DNA of 64,000 nt, taken from Cristatella mucedo (Eukaryota > Bryozoa > Phylactolaemata > Cristatellidae). The translations under genes were made by a program, and so were the position numbers. The number at the start of each line of letters is the position of its first letter. The first letter of the stretch is position 1. The notes under the pieces are model-generated. The model saw only the letters and a list, made by a program, of their open reading frames with translations, was not told the origin of the DNA and did no database searches. The stretch lies in assembly GCA_009760855.2 (NCBI GenBank), contig WPIO01000115.1, positions 1,100,501 through 1,164,500 on the forward strand. The letters are read 5' to 3'. Shown here one piece after another: positions 42,386 to 54,945 of this stretch.

Positions 42386-44528
42386 GTTGCATGCAGGCCG
42401 GTAGGTACAGCTCCTTTCTTTAACTACTGATCTCGAGGTGGGCCTGTGCACAGCTGTGGTCAGCTTCTAAATAGGCGAAGACACAATCTGATAACCTGCT
42501 GGTGAACAGATGGTGGATTCACCATCAGTTTCCGCCAAGAGACAGCCGGGGTCGAGGAGAAGAGATTCCAGTGTGAGAAGGGGGCGAAGGCAGTCGTTCG
42601 TCTTGCTGCTCCGTGCCTAGTGCAATAAGCCGTTGGTGTTGTTCATCGGCTGGCTCTCTGATGAGCAAACCAAACTACAGCTAAGGCAGCCGCTGGTGTA
42701 AGAGACCTTATAGCCCTAAGCGATATGCGTTTAGATATCCACAGGCACGTAATTTATTAGGAGCTACGGTCAAATAACAATCGGAATAACTTTAAGCAGA
42801 TCTTAGCTGTACACGATGTTCGCAAGAACTTTGGTTTTCGGGAGAATTCTGCAACGAACAGGAATGCACGTGAGAGAAATCTATGTCAGGAGAAGGAACA
42901 GAGTAAACTAACTTTGGTGCAGCAAATAGACATTGTTGCTATCCACCGACTGAAGTCTTACAATGTAGTCTGCAGTTCGAGCTAGCAGCAATGGTTGTCT
43001 CGACCTTACCGCTTGGCTTTGATTGCAGCCGACTGTTCAGAGAGGTTTAGGAAGAGCAGAAACACACCTTCTACCTTTGCAAATAGAGACCATGGTTTTT
43101 TGGTTTAATTGTATGAACAAACGAGCAGAAGGCAGGATCGGTTCGGTAATGGTTTGCAGGTGAATACGCACGAATCCTGTACACTTGAATTGTTTAATTT
43201 GCAGGCTGGTATGTGCCCAAAGGTTTGGCTATACGATCCCACCGGTTTTCTGCTAAGTTGTTTTACGAGTTGACTGGTGAAAATGTGAGCTTGTATTAGG
43301 ATCTCACTTCTGTTGGCTGTCGACACTTTCGTTTCTTAGCGTGAAGTGCCTTCTCCCGGGGCAAAGAAATGAAACCTAACGAGCACCGTTGCAAGTGCTA
43401 TTCTGAAATGACGAACGATGATAGTGTTCCCACGGTCAGCTGCTGTTGCTATGTGAATCCCGTTTTTTTCACATTCGACCTCTAGCAGCATACGGTTTCT
43501 AAGAAGCATAGATTCACAAATGACAAAGTTTGACCTAGACTACGTTCCTTAACTGGTCTTTCGCTGGCCAACGTTCAGCCTAACAACTACTTGAATCTGT
43601 GACTGCCAGTCTGTGCTGCAGTGGGGGCTTGCATTTTAGTTTACAACGGAAAGTACACAGAGGCCTGTAAAAATATGAAAGAATGCCAGGCACTCTATAG
43701 AATATAGTATATTTTTGGTATATTTGATGCACGATGCCGAAGTCGGGACTTATAGAACCGAGCATGGTTATACTGTGGGTTGCCGAATTCTTTAAATAAG
43801 TAAGGCTGCCTGCCCAATGGTGCCAGAGCAAACAGGCTCAGGTGGATGTCCAGGGAAGTCCGGACCGGCCGATTTAGTGCTTTGGTAGGCCTGAAAACAC
43901 ACACTTAGGTCAGCAATCCACTAACATTGTGGATGTGAATTTCCTGTACTGGAGCAGCGAGGAGACAACCAATGATCTGAAGAGCCTCGTCAGGGTTTCA
44001 CTGGTGGAAATTGCAATAAGCCTACCACGGTGGAGACCGTGGAGTATTTTTCCAGTGATCATGACTTGCTTTAATTCAGACAGGTGTTAGATGAACATAA
44101 CAGAAACTCCGCTTTCGCTTCAGTCGCAGCGAACACTCAGAATAATGTATCGTTGCTTCTGTTGGGTTTTGAATTGGAAAATTGCAGCCAATATCACCTC
44201 CACCATCATGCAGCTGTGAAAGCTGAGCAGGTTTGGTCCAGCGGATGAGGTGCTCTACCAAACCAAGGTCTGGCTGAGGTCTTAGCTTGAGCCTCAAGAT
44301 ATAAATGAAGTGTCTCAATAGAGATTGTCAATTATGGCGCTAAGCAAATGAATTACTTTTAGACAAAGCAACAGTACAGGCTTCTAAGGGGATATGCCCT
44401 CCCCGTCATGTCAACTGGCGGCCTGACAAGTGCTTGAACCCACACGTCAGTGTCAGCAATTAGTTGAATCTTCGGACAACCTAATAACCATATCATCTTT
44501 TGTGGAAATGCTGTCTATGCACATATAC

Positions 44529-44570
<42 letters not shown>

Positions 44571-44949
44571 ACATATATATATATATATATATATGCACTT
44601 TTTCATGCATCAGTCCAAGTCAATACATCTTTTGATTACATCTATTTTCCGATTGGTTCGATCTTTATTAATCTAATGTCACGTTCAAGCACAAGGTTTA
44701 GTGAGTATGCAAAAAAGCTATTCTTGGAAGTTAATGGTTTCAAGTAGACATGCAGTCGACATCAAGTTCTTGATTTATAAATATTCAATGCGTCAAATTA
44801 GCTAATTTTTCATAGTTTGAAACTATAGAAGCGACGTCACCTGTGGTTAGACGACGGCCTCGAATGGAGGAGTAGTTCGAAGAGTTGGGATGGTGCACAC
44901 GAATTGTTACCTACAGTTTAGAAAATCAATCTTGTAATAAGATACGCTG
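42386..44949. other. Anonymous sequence with a microsatellite
   Basis: About 2.5 kb with no recognisable gene or LINE. A (CA)n(TA)n run lies at 44,537-44,594. Short frames such as 43,105-43,326 have no motif. Confidence 0.35.
44537..44594. repeat. (CA)n/(TA)n compound microsatellite
   Basis: CA units to about 44,574, then TA units to 44,594. Confidence 0.92.
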
Positions 44950-45062
44950 GCTTAGGGGCAGCCAGAAAGGTCCGAGAAAAATGATGCAATGAGGCAAACG
45001 TGACGCTCCCTGCAGGAAAGCCTGGATGCAGGGTTTCGCACAGGTTGTAAGTGTTGTATTGC
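44950..45062 (-). mobile_element. LINE family A, short C-terminal fragment
   Basis: The minus strand reads QHLQPVRNPASRLSCRERHV, equivalent to RRLQLVQNSAARLVCRERRS of family A. Both ends are lost. Confidence 0.65.
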
Positions 45063-45099
45063 CCTAAAACCGATTTTTATCACCAAAGTACCGGTGCAT

Positions 45100-45255
45100 G
45101 GTGACTCTGCGACTATCATCTCTAACCATGTTAAGGCTAATGACATTTAACATGCTACCACTAACCATTCTATAATGCTTCCTGCTTCCTTTACAGCACA
45201 TATAAAGTACCCCGAACGAGATTAAGTTGTTCAAGGATACTATGCACAAGTAATA
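45100..45255 (+). mobile_element. LINE family A 3' end, old
   Basis: AACATGCTACCACTAACCAT, TATAAAGTACCCCGAACGAG, ATTAAGTTGTTCAAGG and CAAGTAATATTA: a diverged A 3' UTR and tail. Confidence 0.6.
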
Positions 45256-45589
45256 TTACCACATTCTCACAATTCGAGACGAGTGGTCACGATTTGACTG
45301 ACCATCTTGCATGTGGCATACTTGTCTAAGCAACTCCAAAATTGTGTATCGCTACGCAGAGGAAAGTAGACGGATATGACTGCTAAGCATCACCTGAATC
45401 ATAAAGAAGTAGCAAGATTGTTGTGAAGTAATTGACCTCCTCCACTAATCATTAAAACTCATTAGAATCTATAAATCGAAATTGGAAATATGACTAATAG
45501 CAAAACGACGGCTAGGTAGCACCTGCAGAAGTCCCTTAGCTAGAGACATGCGATCGTACAACAGATTTCGCTGTTGAATAAGCCTTAAT

Positions 45590-46900
45590 TTTTTGCGCCT
45601 TAGGTTTCCGTTGTCTGCCTGTCAATGATTTCCACAGGAATTGTGACATCGACTAGCAACTCTTGATACATTTACTGGTTCTGGAGGTGAAAAATTGTGC
45701 AAACCAGACCTCGGATCATTCTGCTTTCTCCAAACCGATGTTCAAATAGGAGAGGTAGATATATGCATGTGAACGTCTGCACTTGAGAACAAGCAAGCCA
45801 CAAGCTACATAAAACGTTTGATAAGCCCTGTCAGCTCTGCGACTGTGGGAATAGTGAGCTGTTGCCTTCCTGGCCTCTAGGCATCGCTCTTAACTGCAGG
45901 TATTTCATTTGGCCATCAGCAATCGGGTTCTGGCCATCCCAAATAGGCTAGTGAAAACGACGAGCATGCTGCTAGGCATTCAATCTAAACCATATTTTGG
46001 CAACCCAGTTCAATGATGGCTGCTATACATTTTTGGTGGTTGATATTTAGGTTATGCATGCACTTGTGTCATTCCGAGTCTGCTTTTATAACACTTGTTT
46101 CCTCGAAACTCAGTTCAAAGCACGCATGGAGCCCCCACTTCCTTAGGCACTTCAGTAAGTATACAACACCAAAAACTGTCCCTGAAACTGAGGTTGATTT
46201 CATCTGTGGAAGACCGCCTTGCCAAGGCTTTAGTGGCATGAACTGTTTGCATTTCATTGATCGTTCCCGATTTGAGGTTAGGGATTGCTATGAGATTGAA
46301 CCCTGTCCCTATGCTATTTGCGACTTGTTTTTGGAATGCGATGGAGCTCTCAACGCCAGAATTTGATTATTCCTATCGGCAAATCAAGATCAAAACCTGT
46401 CCCTGAGTAGCCTACCCGTTGAGGTTGATTGTTTACTGTCAGTGCATTGCCAATAGCTAATCCTAGTTATAAAGGGGCTTGCATCGTTGCTTGGAATTCC
46501 CGATTGTAATGCAGCTCTGCAGTCAGGATTTTTATCGGCCTGAAGTTTAACAAATAAAGAAAGTTTACAATTTCACCAATGTTAACATGTCAATGGTGCT
46601 GAAGACAACGTTTAGCTGCCTTGTCAAAATTGTTGTCCAGTTCACATTTAGAGTCATCCAGGATGGCAGTTTTGGAGTTCTCCAATCACGGAACAGGTAT
46701 ATGTGGAGCATCTATCTGTTTTGGGATCGTTTTTTTATAAGATGTATTATGGCCAACACCAATTAATGTGTGGTCATTTGCAGGGCTTTATATGGCTGCT
46801 GCTCTTGGCTAGAAGCTACTAGCCTCCCGAGTCATTAAGGTTCGTCAGCACGTATGTCTCATTGTTGAAATCTGTAATATGCTCCATGAATAAACTCACC
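45590..46900 (+). pseudogene. DNMT1-like DNA methyltransferase gene fragment, copy 1
   Basis: DNMT1 keeps CpG methylation on newly copied DNA in the nucleus. Three exon remnants are visible. Exon a (from 45,900 after TTAACTGCAG) holds decayed motif I-III sequence. Exon b (46,147-46,276, 130 bp, AG before and GT after) is open and carries TEVDFICGRPPCQGFSGMN, the motif IV catalytic loop with its Cys. Exon c (about 46,495-46,696, followed by GTATAT) reads FYRPEV, KKVYNF, SMVLKTTFSCLVKI and FGVLQSRNR, aligning with motif VI to VIII of DNMT1. The invariant ENV of motif VI is KKV and a stop precedes it. Introns are retained, so this is not a processed copy. Exons for later motifs are not seen. It aligns throughout with the copy at 61.3-62.64 kb. 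Confidence 0.8.
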
Positions 46901-47272
46901 TATAGTATAGCTTTGTTATTGTATCTAACACCGCACCTTAATCAACACTTCATGATCTTGTGGTAGCTCAGGAAAAGTGTCTGATACGAACTTTTAGAGT
47001 TGCATGCTCCCATAAAAGTTAACACAGCATGTAAAGCATGCGTCGAGAGACGTGCTGTCTGGAAGTCTAGAACGCCGGATGGCAGTATCTGGTTGTTTTA
47101 GAAAGTTTCAAATGTCACACGCCCGAGATTCACTCCATACGGTACAATAACAGTGCGTTAAGCGATTTTGAATATTCCTGAGATGCAGTGGTGCAAAGCA
47201 GAATGAAATAGGCTGCAGCATGGAGCCTGGAAACCAATTTTAGCGAATGGGAGTAAGCTGGTCTGATTTCTC

Positions 47273-47315
<43 letters not shown>

Positions 47316-47639
47316 TCACCCTCGATCTTTCAATCGCTTTCTTGTTCTCTTCGCCGACAGTACATTAACGTATCTTTCCTGTGTTACGATTTGTGTACGA
47401 CGAAGTAGGAAGTTTACCGAAATTCAGCAATCAAAGTAGGAATTCATTGGAAGAATCTTTGGGCGGCTGAAAAATGTAAAACGTACTCAATTCAGCCAGC
47501 CATCGACTGCCATACTAGTAAGCAGTCTTTTAAATAGTTTGCAAAGGTCTCACCCAAAAAAAGCTGCCACTGGTGACAGTAGTCTACCCCACCAGGTAGC
47601 CAATCTTTCTTCATCTCAGATTCCTTCGATTTCATTTTG
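46901..47639. other. Anonymous sequence with a (TC)n run
   Basis: The similarity to the second DNMT1-like locus ends at about 46,890. Nothing is recognised after that except the microsatellite at 47,275-47,312. Confidence 0.4.
47275..47312. repeat. (TC)n microsatellite
   Basis: About 18 TC units. Confidence 0.92.
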
Positions 47640-48590
47640 ATTCTGTGTGCAAGAAATCGATCCTTCCTCGTTATAGTTGATTTCAACTTTCACTTTCATT
47701 ACTTACCTTACGCCTTCAGCACTGAATTTCGTGCATTGACTGACTCATCGTCTCTTGCGGCTCACGTGCATGGTCCTACTCACATTAGGGGTCACACACT
47801 CGACCAGATTTTCTTATTCAACTGCATTTGTCATCACCAATTATTACCAAATCCTGCTTATCTTACCACATGCAGATCTCATTTAATCTACAGTGTGTGC
47901 CCACCTCCTCCTCTAAAATAACATGTGAATCTCGAAACCTAAAGACAAATAAAATCAATGCCTTCTGTGCGAGAATATCTGTTTAGCCTTTGCTGCTCAG
48001 TTCCCTCACCGATTAGTTAACATTGATAGATAGCGGCAACACGACACAACCTGACACGCTCGACAAGCTTGCACCTATTATTATGGTGCACTGTGCACCC
48101 TCGGGCAGACGGACTACGGTTTAGTACGGACATTTAACTAGCCCGGTCTTCTAAGCCCAAGCTTGAAAAACATGCACAAGATAAGGACTTACTGTCCATC
48201 GACAGGCATGTGAGGACTACTGTAGGTAATTCCAATTATTCCCAGCAATTGGCGAGTCTAGCTTCTTTAAAAATATTGTTGAATCACAGATGAACAATCT
48301 AAAACTGATGTTGGCAACGATCAAATTTCTCCTGAACCGCTCCTACATTAGCTCCTTACCCGACGATTCCGACAATGTAGCCGATAGCTTCCCTCGATAC
48401 TTTGTCAAGTAAGCAAGGTCAGGGAGTTCATCAGTGCAATAAAAACGCCCCCTAATCGAATGCTTTGCCCCGATGGCTGGCTGCACCTCAATGTATACGT
48501 TTAAGCTGATCATTAGTGATCTCGTCCTGAAGTTCAATCCCAATCAAAGAAAACAACAAGTCCTTTGGACCCTATTCCAACTGGGTGTAC
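47640..48590 (+). mobile_element. LINE family A, endonuclease and linker fragment
   Basis: This is the only place where the EN of family A is visible. Frame 47,637-47,921 reads FLVIVDFNFHFHYLPYAF, LAAHVHGPTHIRGHTLDQIF and a PPP end, matching the GDFN and GHTLD blocks of CR1/L2-type endonucleases (the Gly of GDFN is Val here). After decayed sequence, the linker from about 48,215 reads like the family A linker (NIVESQMNNLKLMLATIKFL, SLPDDSDNVADSFPRYFV, FAPMAGCTSMYTFKLIISDL). It breaks at about 48,590, just before the RT core. Confidence 0.8.
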
Positions 48591-49044
48591 CCGATCAAAT
48601 CATCCTTGAACTACGGTTGCCGAAGGACCTGCATAACGACCAAGAACGGGCATAAGTAGCTGGGCTCCATGGCGGGAATAGGATAGTATCCCGGGATCTC
48701 GGCTAAAGTTTTTTTGGCGACCCATCGATTGAGGAAAATTTAACAACCTTCTTGATATTTGTAGCATATTTAACATGCTTTATTTTAATTGTACCATTTA
48801 TCCGTAGATAGTGACCAGCATTGCTATAACCCCAGGCGTTAAGGGGATTTTGTGGCAGAATTTCAGTGGTTGACTCAGTCACGTGAGGGAGGAATAGGAC
48901 AGGAATAGACCAATTGCTGTAATGGCAGACAGTGGCTATCCCAGCTATCCAATAGATCACGAGGCTTACTATCAGACAAAGCCCAGCAAATGTTCGAGTG
49001 ATAAAGACTCTTTTGAAGCAGCGACTCGAGTTAGGTAAGAGCAC
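48591..49044. other. Unrelated sequence between two parts of a LINE A copy
   Basis: About 450 bp replaces the first part of the RT (the LLLRCIDLL to LLERLS segment is missing). The minus strand has a 113-codon frame (48,703-49,044) with one clear hydrophobic stretch (AGLCLIVSLVIYWIAGIATV) that could be a membrane segment. I cannot assign it. Confidence 0.4.
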
Positions 49045-49575
49045 GAAAGACCAAGAGATTGGGCATTACAGGCACTGCAATGCATTGGCTCAGGCATTAT
49101 TTCAGTGGGAGACCCCAGAGTGTTGATTTCAATGGGTAAATATAGTCCTATGGACCTCTGAAATAAGGTGTACCTCGAGGCTCCTCCTTGCTTGGTCCTG
49201 TTTTTAATCACCGATTATATTCTTCCTATCGCCAAGGTGATTGCCAAGCCCAATCTAGGCATTACCTTCTATGCCTCCTGCAAGTAGAATTCTATAAACT
49301 CAGTTGTTGCGTGCACTGATAACATCCAAACATGGATGGCAGAAAATGTTCCTAAATTGAATAAGGATAAAACCAACTTATTAGTAACAAAATCAAACCA
49401 AGTGTGATTCAGAAATTGAAAAGCCTGTCTCTCAAAATCGGCTTTGCCAGCATATCTTCCAGTGAGTCTGCATGAAATATATGTGTCGTGTTCCAGTTAT
49501 CTTTCTTTAGAAGACGGCATCAGCTCCAAGGTTAAGTCTGCCGACTTAAAGCCGACCTGCACTAGCTTCTGTTCA
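49045..49575 (+). mobile_element. LINE family A, RT fragment
   Basis: Plus strand from the LGITGTALQWFRSYLSG segment (49,052), through the GVPQGS-equivalent near 49,170, a deleted catalytic block near 49,280, NIQTWMAENV, KIGFASISS and the HISSKVKSA region to about 49,575. Probably the same copy as 47,640-48,590. Confidence 0.78.
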
Positions 49576-50237
49576 AGTTTGCCGAACAAAGTCATGTGTT
49601 GCACTTCCCAAGTTTAAAGTTTAAGAGGAATACAGCAGTCTCTCGCTTACGGTGCACGTGCACCGGCTCGGTGTCGGGAATCTCACTAGAACAGCCTCCT
49701 CCAGAGACACCATTATACAACTGGCCGCAGAGAGCTTTAATCGAGCCGAATGCATTGCCAGACAGAATGGTCTATATGGAACGCATATATTAAAGGACGA
49801 AATGCTTAACGGCGGACAGAACCTAATGCCTTGCTTCTAACTTTGCGAAGGTCGTAGCAAAGTTCGAGATTCCGATGCCTTCAAAATATGCTGAGTCAGC
49901 GTGCTTGGTCGACAACTCGATACACGATCGGAGTGATCCGCATGTTGACTTAAAGCTAGACTATTCATGCTGCGAATAGAGTGAATTCTGATCTTCTTGT
50001 GGGCGACAGATTAGGAGGTCGGCCTTGAGGACGAGAGCGCCGTATATTGCCTTCAAAAGGCAGGCAGACGAGGGGCACACATTCAAATGCCACAGCTATC
50101 CGAAGGCTATACCGGCTGAGGATGCAGGTATGGTACTGTTTCTGACAGAGTAGCCCAAACAGCCGTAGAGAACCAGAACGGTGCAATGATCAGCGGCAGC
50201 AGCGGGAGACGAAGGAGGTGCAGCACAAAAACGCTAA
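49576..50237. other. Anonymous sequence containing a short two-copy repeat
   Basis: The stretch around 49,685-49,745 (ACAGCCTCCTCCAGAGACAC, then CATTATACAAC) recurs at 51,937-51,975 as ACAGCCGCCGCCGGAGACAC and CGTTATACAAC. Nothing else recognised. Confidence 0.45.
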
Positions 50238-50576
50238 TGTTGTAATGTAATAATGTATCTCCGTCTGTAACTCCACAAAGTCATAAAGACCACGTGGGTG
50301 TTATCCAGGATAGTGTTGCATAGCTCACTAACAGCCTAAGCGGCTTTCGGTACGCATTCAGGTAGCCAACAGACTTCGTCTCACGCAACAAAGAGAAAGT
50401 GGGAAGCATAGCAGAGTCAGGAGAGCAGTTGAGGTAGTGAGCAGCATAGAAGTAGCAGCTCAGGACCACTGAAAAGGATGTGCCGTAGTCGGAAGTAGGA
50501 GATTAGTTATCGTTGCTTCGTGAAAATTGTGGAAGTGAGTTCCAAAGTCTGGGACCTGCAGAGCTAAAGCTTCTAC
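50238..50576 (-). mobile_element. LINE family B 3' end
   Basis: TAATG-type tail at 50,238-50,253, GTATCTCCGTCTGTAACTCC, then the minus strand of the 3' UTR and the last coding block (RLWNS-equivalent GGAAGTGAGTTCC at 50,530). It stops abruptly at about 50,576. Confidence 0.85.
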
Positions 50577-52984
50577 ATATGACGGTTTCCAGCACGCATT
50601 GGTTGTGTTCCGTGGCGAGGCGATAGCAGCCAGTGCAACATCACAGGTGGGTCAAGCGAGCATAGTCTCGGCGGCGAAGTGCATCAGCCAGAGCGTCCTA
50701 GCGAAGGAGAGCATCATGTCGGCAAATAATGCCAAGAGAGCAAAGTCTCAGCCAAGGAGCTCAGTGGGAAGAAGTTCTTCGTGGTGGAGAGAGCGAACAC
50801 TAGCGTATTGGCCCAGAGTGCAGAGGATCACCACGAGATTTCGGTCATCGGTGAGGTGATAGTAGACTGTGACCAGGCCCAGCAGCCCACGAGAGTGACA
50901 TCTTGGCTGCAGCAGCCAGAGCGTGGCTGTGGCAGCGAAATGCGACCGTGAGACCGGTATGTTGGCCGCCAAGAGCAGCTGTGCCTGCCTGGTAGCAACG
51001 GTGAGCATCTCAGTGGCCTCAGAGAGCAGAGCCCGAGAGTTGGTGGTGAAGAGCAACTGTGCGAGCGTCTTAATGCTGAACGCAAAGGAGCACAGGGAGA
51101 TAGAGGTCAGCGGCAGGGCGATAGTAGCTGGGACGAGGTGCCGGCTGTCCGCGAGTGGAGCAGCGAGAGCTTTGCTGCCGTAGCAGCAAGAGCTTTGCTA
51201 ATGTGAAGCATAGCAGTGTGAGCGTTGCTGTGGTAAGAGCACCTTCGAGAGCGTTTCGGTGCAGATGGCAGGGCAGCACAAACGGGAGATCGACTCTGCG
51301 GTGTGAAACTTCCAGAACGATGAAGCCATAATGCGACCAGGTGTTTTCCACAGGGCAAGATCAGCCGGCAAAGAGCCCGTGAGACCGGCCATAGGGGCTC
51401 GCTGGAAGGTGACCTACGGGAACCTACTGACAATGAGAGCTGTGCCCCACCTTTGCTTAATGGTGGGCAGCATCTTTAACTGGTTACTCGCATGGGGCAG
51501 AGCTGACGTGCGCCTCCTGGGAGTAGCTGTCACATAGCCGGTGCCCCATGCAAGCCGGTCGGACTAGTTGATGCTAAATTGATATCCTGGCAATCCGAAC
51601 AACAAACCGCCGGACAATAAACCGCCTGAGCATGCAGAAGAGGAGAACGTGGGGAGCCAATGGCTACACGGCGTTCCAGTCGTGAGGGTCGTCCCTTCAC
51701 CAGCCGGGCTAGTTTACTATGAAATATATTTGCTATTGGGGAGGGGATGTTTTGTGGGCCTGCGATTTCTGCAGTAATCAGCCATGGAAGCAGTGGCCGC
51801 GGGCCACTAAAAAAGCTAGCATTTCCTGTTGTATCCTGCGATTGATCGAGCTCTCATATATGTGCCCGTTGAGAGGAATTAAGCAGAATTTTGTTTACCA
51901 TTAAATTGCACCCGATTTATTTCCGTGAGACTCTTCCTACAACAGCCGCCGCCGGAGACACCGTTATACAACATATAACCATCGAAGACTTCAATCAGTC
52001 TATATATGCCCGATGCTGTAGATACCTTAACCTGCATCAACATTTAGGCCTGTTGAAGGTGTGCCGGTGTTCCGGTTACAGACAGCAGCTAAAGGGCAGT
52101 ATCGTCATAGTGTTTGCATTTGCTAGTCTGAAGCTACTTGCTCTTCTAGTTGGCTGCAACTGTTCTGACTTTTCTCTAGAGCAGGCATAGAGCCTTGCAG
52201 TGGTTGCAAGGGAAAATTTGACGAAACATCAGTACCGAATCCGTCCATGGAAGTAGGGGTATTTTAAATAGGATCATGCCGTATTCAAGACGCCTTTTCT
52301 TGAGGCATAGAGGCGATTATATCAAAATGAGTCTATATAATTAAAGCTTCAAAAACGGTACAATTCTGTGCCAACCTCATTATCGACTTCATGCAAATTC
52401 TCCAATCGTAATTGCTGAATGAAAAGTCTCCAGGAACTTCAACCCCAAAGACGGCAAACATTTTGAATTGCAAGAGCCTGCTGGGAGTGGCTTAATCCAC
52501 TTCGATTGCAGACACACCTTCGGTGCTGGTTTGATTGGACTTTGCGATGCCCAATACCCTTTTTCTATGTGGGTTTGAGCTGCAAGAGTTGCATCACTGA
52601 CAGAAGAATGTTCCTGAAGCCGTCACTGCTCTCAAGCTTTATTGCTGATGGTAGCTAATTAAGACCAGCCGCTAGAGCTCTTCTTGGTATGTGCACATAA
52701 TCAAGAAAGCTCAGTTATCTAAGTGCTGAATTCAGCAAAAATTACCTAGTTTTTTAGAGTTTAAGTCGTACCAAAAATGAGTGGCAGACTCAATCTTGGG
52801 AAATCTTGTAGCAAAGTTATTGAAAAATGATGTTACTGAATTTTGGATTAATGTAAGTGTGCTTTAATTATAGCAAGTATGTCGTCATAAGTATTACTGC
52901 TAAAATCTTCATAGTCTTAAAATGGTAATTATAATACGTTTGATGATGTGCCCTCATGAAACTCGACCACTTTCAGGTTTATGG
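50577..52984. other. Anonymous sequence, GC-rich in its first kilobase
   Basis: From about 50,580 to 51,540 the sequence is GC-rich and has open frames on both strands (for example 50,599-50,859 and 51,107-51,433). It has a loose internal repetitiveness in GAGCAGAGC/GCGAGCGT-type words and a high Ser/Arg content. I recognise no domain. The rest is ordinary AT-balanced sequence. Confidence 0.35.
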
Positions 52985-53090
52985 TTTCTGTTTCAATTAC
53001 ATTTCACTTTTCAGCAAATGTAAAGCGCCTAGAGAGAGATTAAGTTCTCTGAGTGCGCTTTATCAAGTGAATCATTATTATTATTATTAT
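52985..53090 (+). mobile_element. LINE family A 3' end
   Basis: ATTACATTTCACTTTTCAGC, AAATGTAAAGCGCCTAGAGA, GAGATTAAGTTCTCTGAGTG, CGCTTTATCAAGTG and (ATT)n. Well conserved, with no coding part. Confidence 0.85.
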
Positions 53091-53934
53091 TATTCTGTTG
53101 TTTACTCTCTGGAAGCAGTCTAATATAAGCCTGTTCAACCAACTTGTCAAGCTGTACGATGAAAGGCTGAAGTGCTAGACAGAGGGTAGGGCAGATAGCA
53201 TGGCCTGCACATAAGGCACTGCCAATATACCTGAGTAAAAAGCTGTATAAACAAGCAGACAAGTAAGTGCTCACATTCAGTCGGGCTTAGTTCTAGTGAC
53301 TACTAACTGGAACAATTATCACTACTGCTAAGGAAAGCTTTCCCTACCCTTAAACTTATAGGACAAAAGTGAATATAACGCTTGGTATACATCGATAATA
53401 GAGATGACTGCAAATACATGAAATGACATTGACTTTTAGCTGAAAATGTGGCCAGAATATCCATCCAGCTGCAATTCTAGTGACTGAAGATATTTGCTCC
53501 AAAATAAAAAAAGTTTAAATAATGAAGACGTAATATCATAGTGTGTAGACTATCACCTAAATGACGATTGTATGAAAATATGGCGGAAGCTTATAACCTC
53601 TGTCCTCTGATAGGGTGACAAACATGGATAGCAGATGCCAATTTATAGTGGACACGCTTACAACGACTGCCCTGGAAATTCTACAGTCCAATGTAAAAGA
53701 CTATCGCTGTACTAACCGGAATACGTAAATGTGTAACGATAAACTTTAAGTAAGATTGAAGCACAATCATTCGAAGAACTTTACCTTACATTGAAACTCA
53801 ATCGCATCGCTTCGGTCTGGCCCGCCACATCTCAACACTGGAAAAACCAAGAAATAGCTTGGTCGGACAAATGCCGTTTGCACGTTCGTTAGTTAATGAC
53901 CTCTGAAGACGGCCCCTACTTGGTGACGGTGCCT
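53091..53934. other. Anonymous sequence
   Basis: No recognised element. Confidence 0.35.
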
Positions 53935-54520
53935 ATGCATGTCTGACGTGAGTGTCGCAGTTGCCATAGCACACCACTTTACTTGCTGCCTATAGAGCCA
54001 CCTTCTGAATTTAACATTCGGTCACCACTTTTAGGTACGTTCATTCTCTGGCTGTAGCCTAGCCATCCGAACTACTACTCTATCAAACATGGCATGGTAA
54101 CCCCGGCTTTTCTGAATCAAACCGTTTAGGTGCACCTCATACGAACCTTAAATCCTCTCAAGACCGTGCCTTTAGTTCCTATGCTCCCAAAGCCAGGAGC
54201 TCACTCCCACCCGACTTCACAATTTCTTCATATTTAACGATATTCAAAATAAAAATCTCAACATGCATTTTTTGCTCACAACATCAGGTGAGTCCTTGTG
54301 AATTGTGTTTTTTGTGCAAATGCGTGCTGACACTGCAAATTCTGCTACTAACACTATTTTGTATGCTGACCCTATGCATGTCACATCTAACCATGTTATC
54401 CTTGTTGATGTTGTGAGTGCTATTGCTAATCTTACGAGCCCGCTTCCTCTAGAGCATGAGTAAAGTTTCGAGAAAGAGATTGAGTTCTCTAAGAGCATTC
54501 ATCATATGTACTATTACGAA
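53935..54520 (+). mobile_element. LINE family A C-terminal region and 3' end, old
   Basis: CGTGAGTGTCGCAGTTGCCA (cf. CRERRSCH), then diverged LFRSLHSLA-equivalent sequence, CCTCATACGAACCTTAAATC, ATGCTCCCAAAGCCAGGAGC, the GCAAATTCTGCTACTAACAC tract and the AAGAGATTGAGTTCTCT hairpin near 54,475. Confidence 0.72.
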
Positions 54521-54604
54521 TATTAGCAGTTGACATTAGTAACATGCAAATTAACTAGCCCGAGGTAACTACTACGAGACTTTAATAATCAAAGGTCTGG
54601 ATCT

Positions 54605-54945
54605 TGAAGGATTCGGAAAACAGGCACAGACTCTGCAGGTCCTAGACTGTGGAATTCGCCTCCACGATTCTTAGGGAACGACAACTACTCTCCTGCTGAT
54701 GACTATGGCTCATCTTTTTCAGCAGTCCTGGGCTGCTGCTTCCATTCTTCACACTACCACAACTGCTGACTCTGCTAGGCTTCCCACTTTCTCTTTGTTG
54801 TGTGAGATGAATCATTTTGGCTACCGAGGGCATTCCGAAAGCCACTTAGGCTGAGTGGGCTATGCAAAACTCTCCTTTGTAATGCTCAGTTAGTCAATAT
54901 GGATTCGTGGAGTTACAGACGGAGATAAATCATATTACATTAAAG
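54605..54945 (+). mobile_element. LINE family B 3' end
   Basis: It begins near TCTGCAGGTCCTAGACTGTG (SAGPRLWNS-equivalent), continues with the 3' part and ends in GTTACAGACGGAGATAAATC and ATATTACATT. Moderately diverged. Confidence 0.8.

Noticed and set aside
50599-51540. GC-rich region with many overlapping frames as a possible host gene
   Set aside because: Frames on both strands overlap, none has a recognisable domain, and stops are rare simply because the DNA is GC-rich. I could not support an exon structure.
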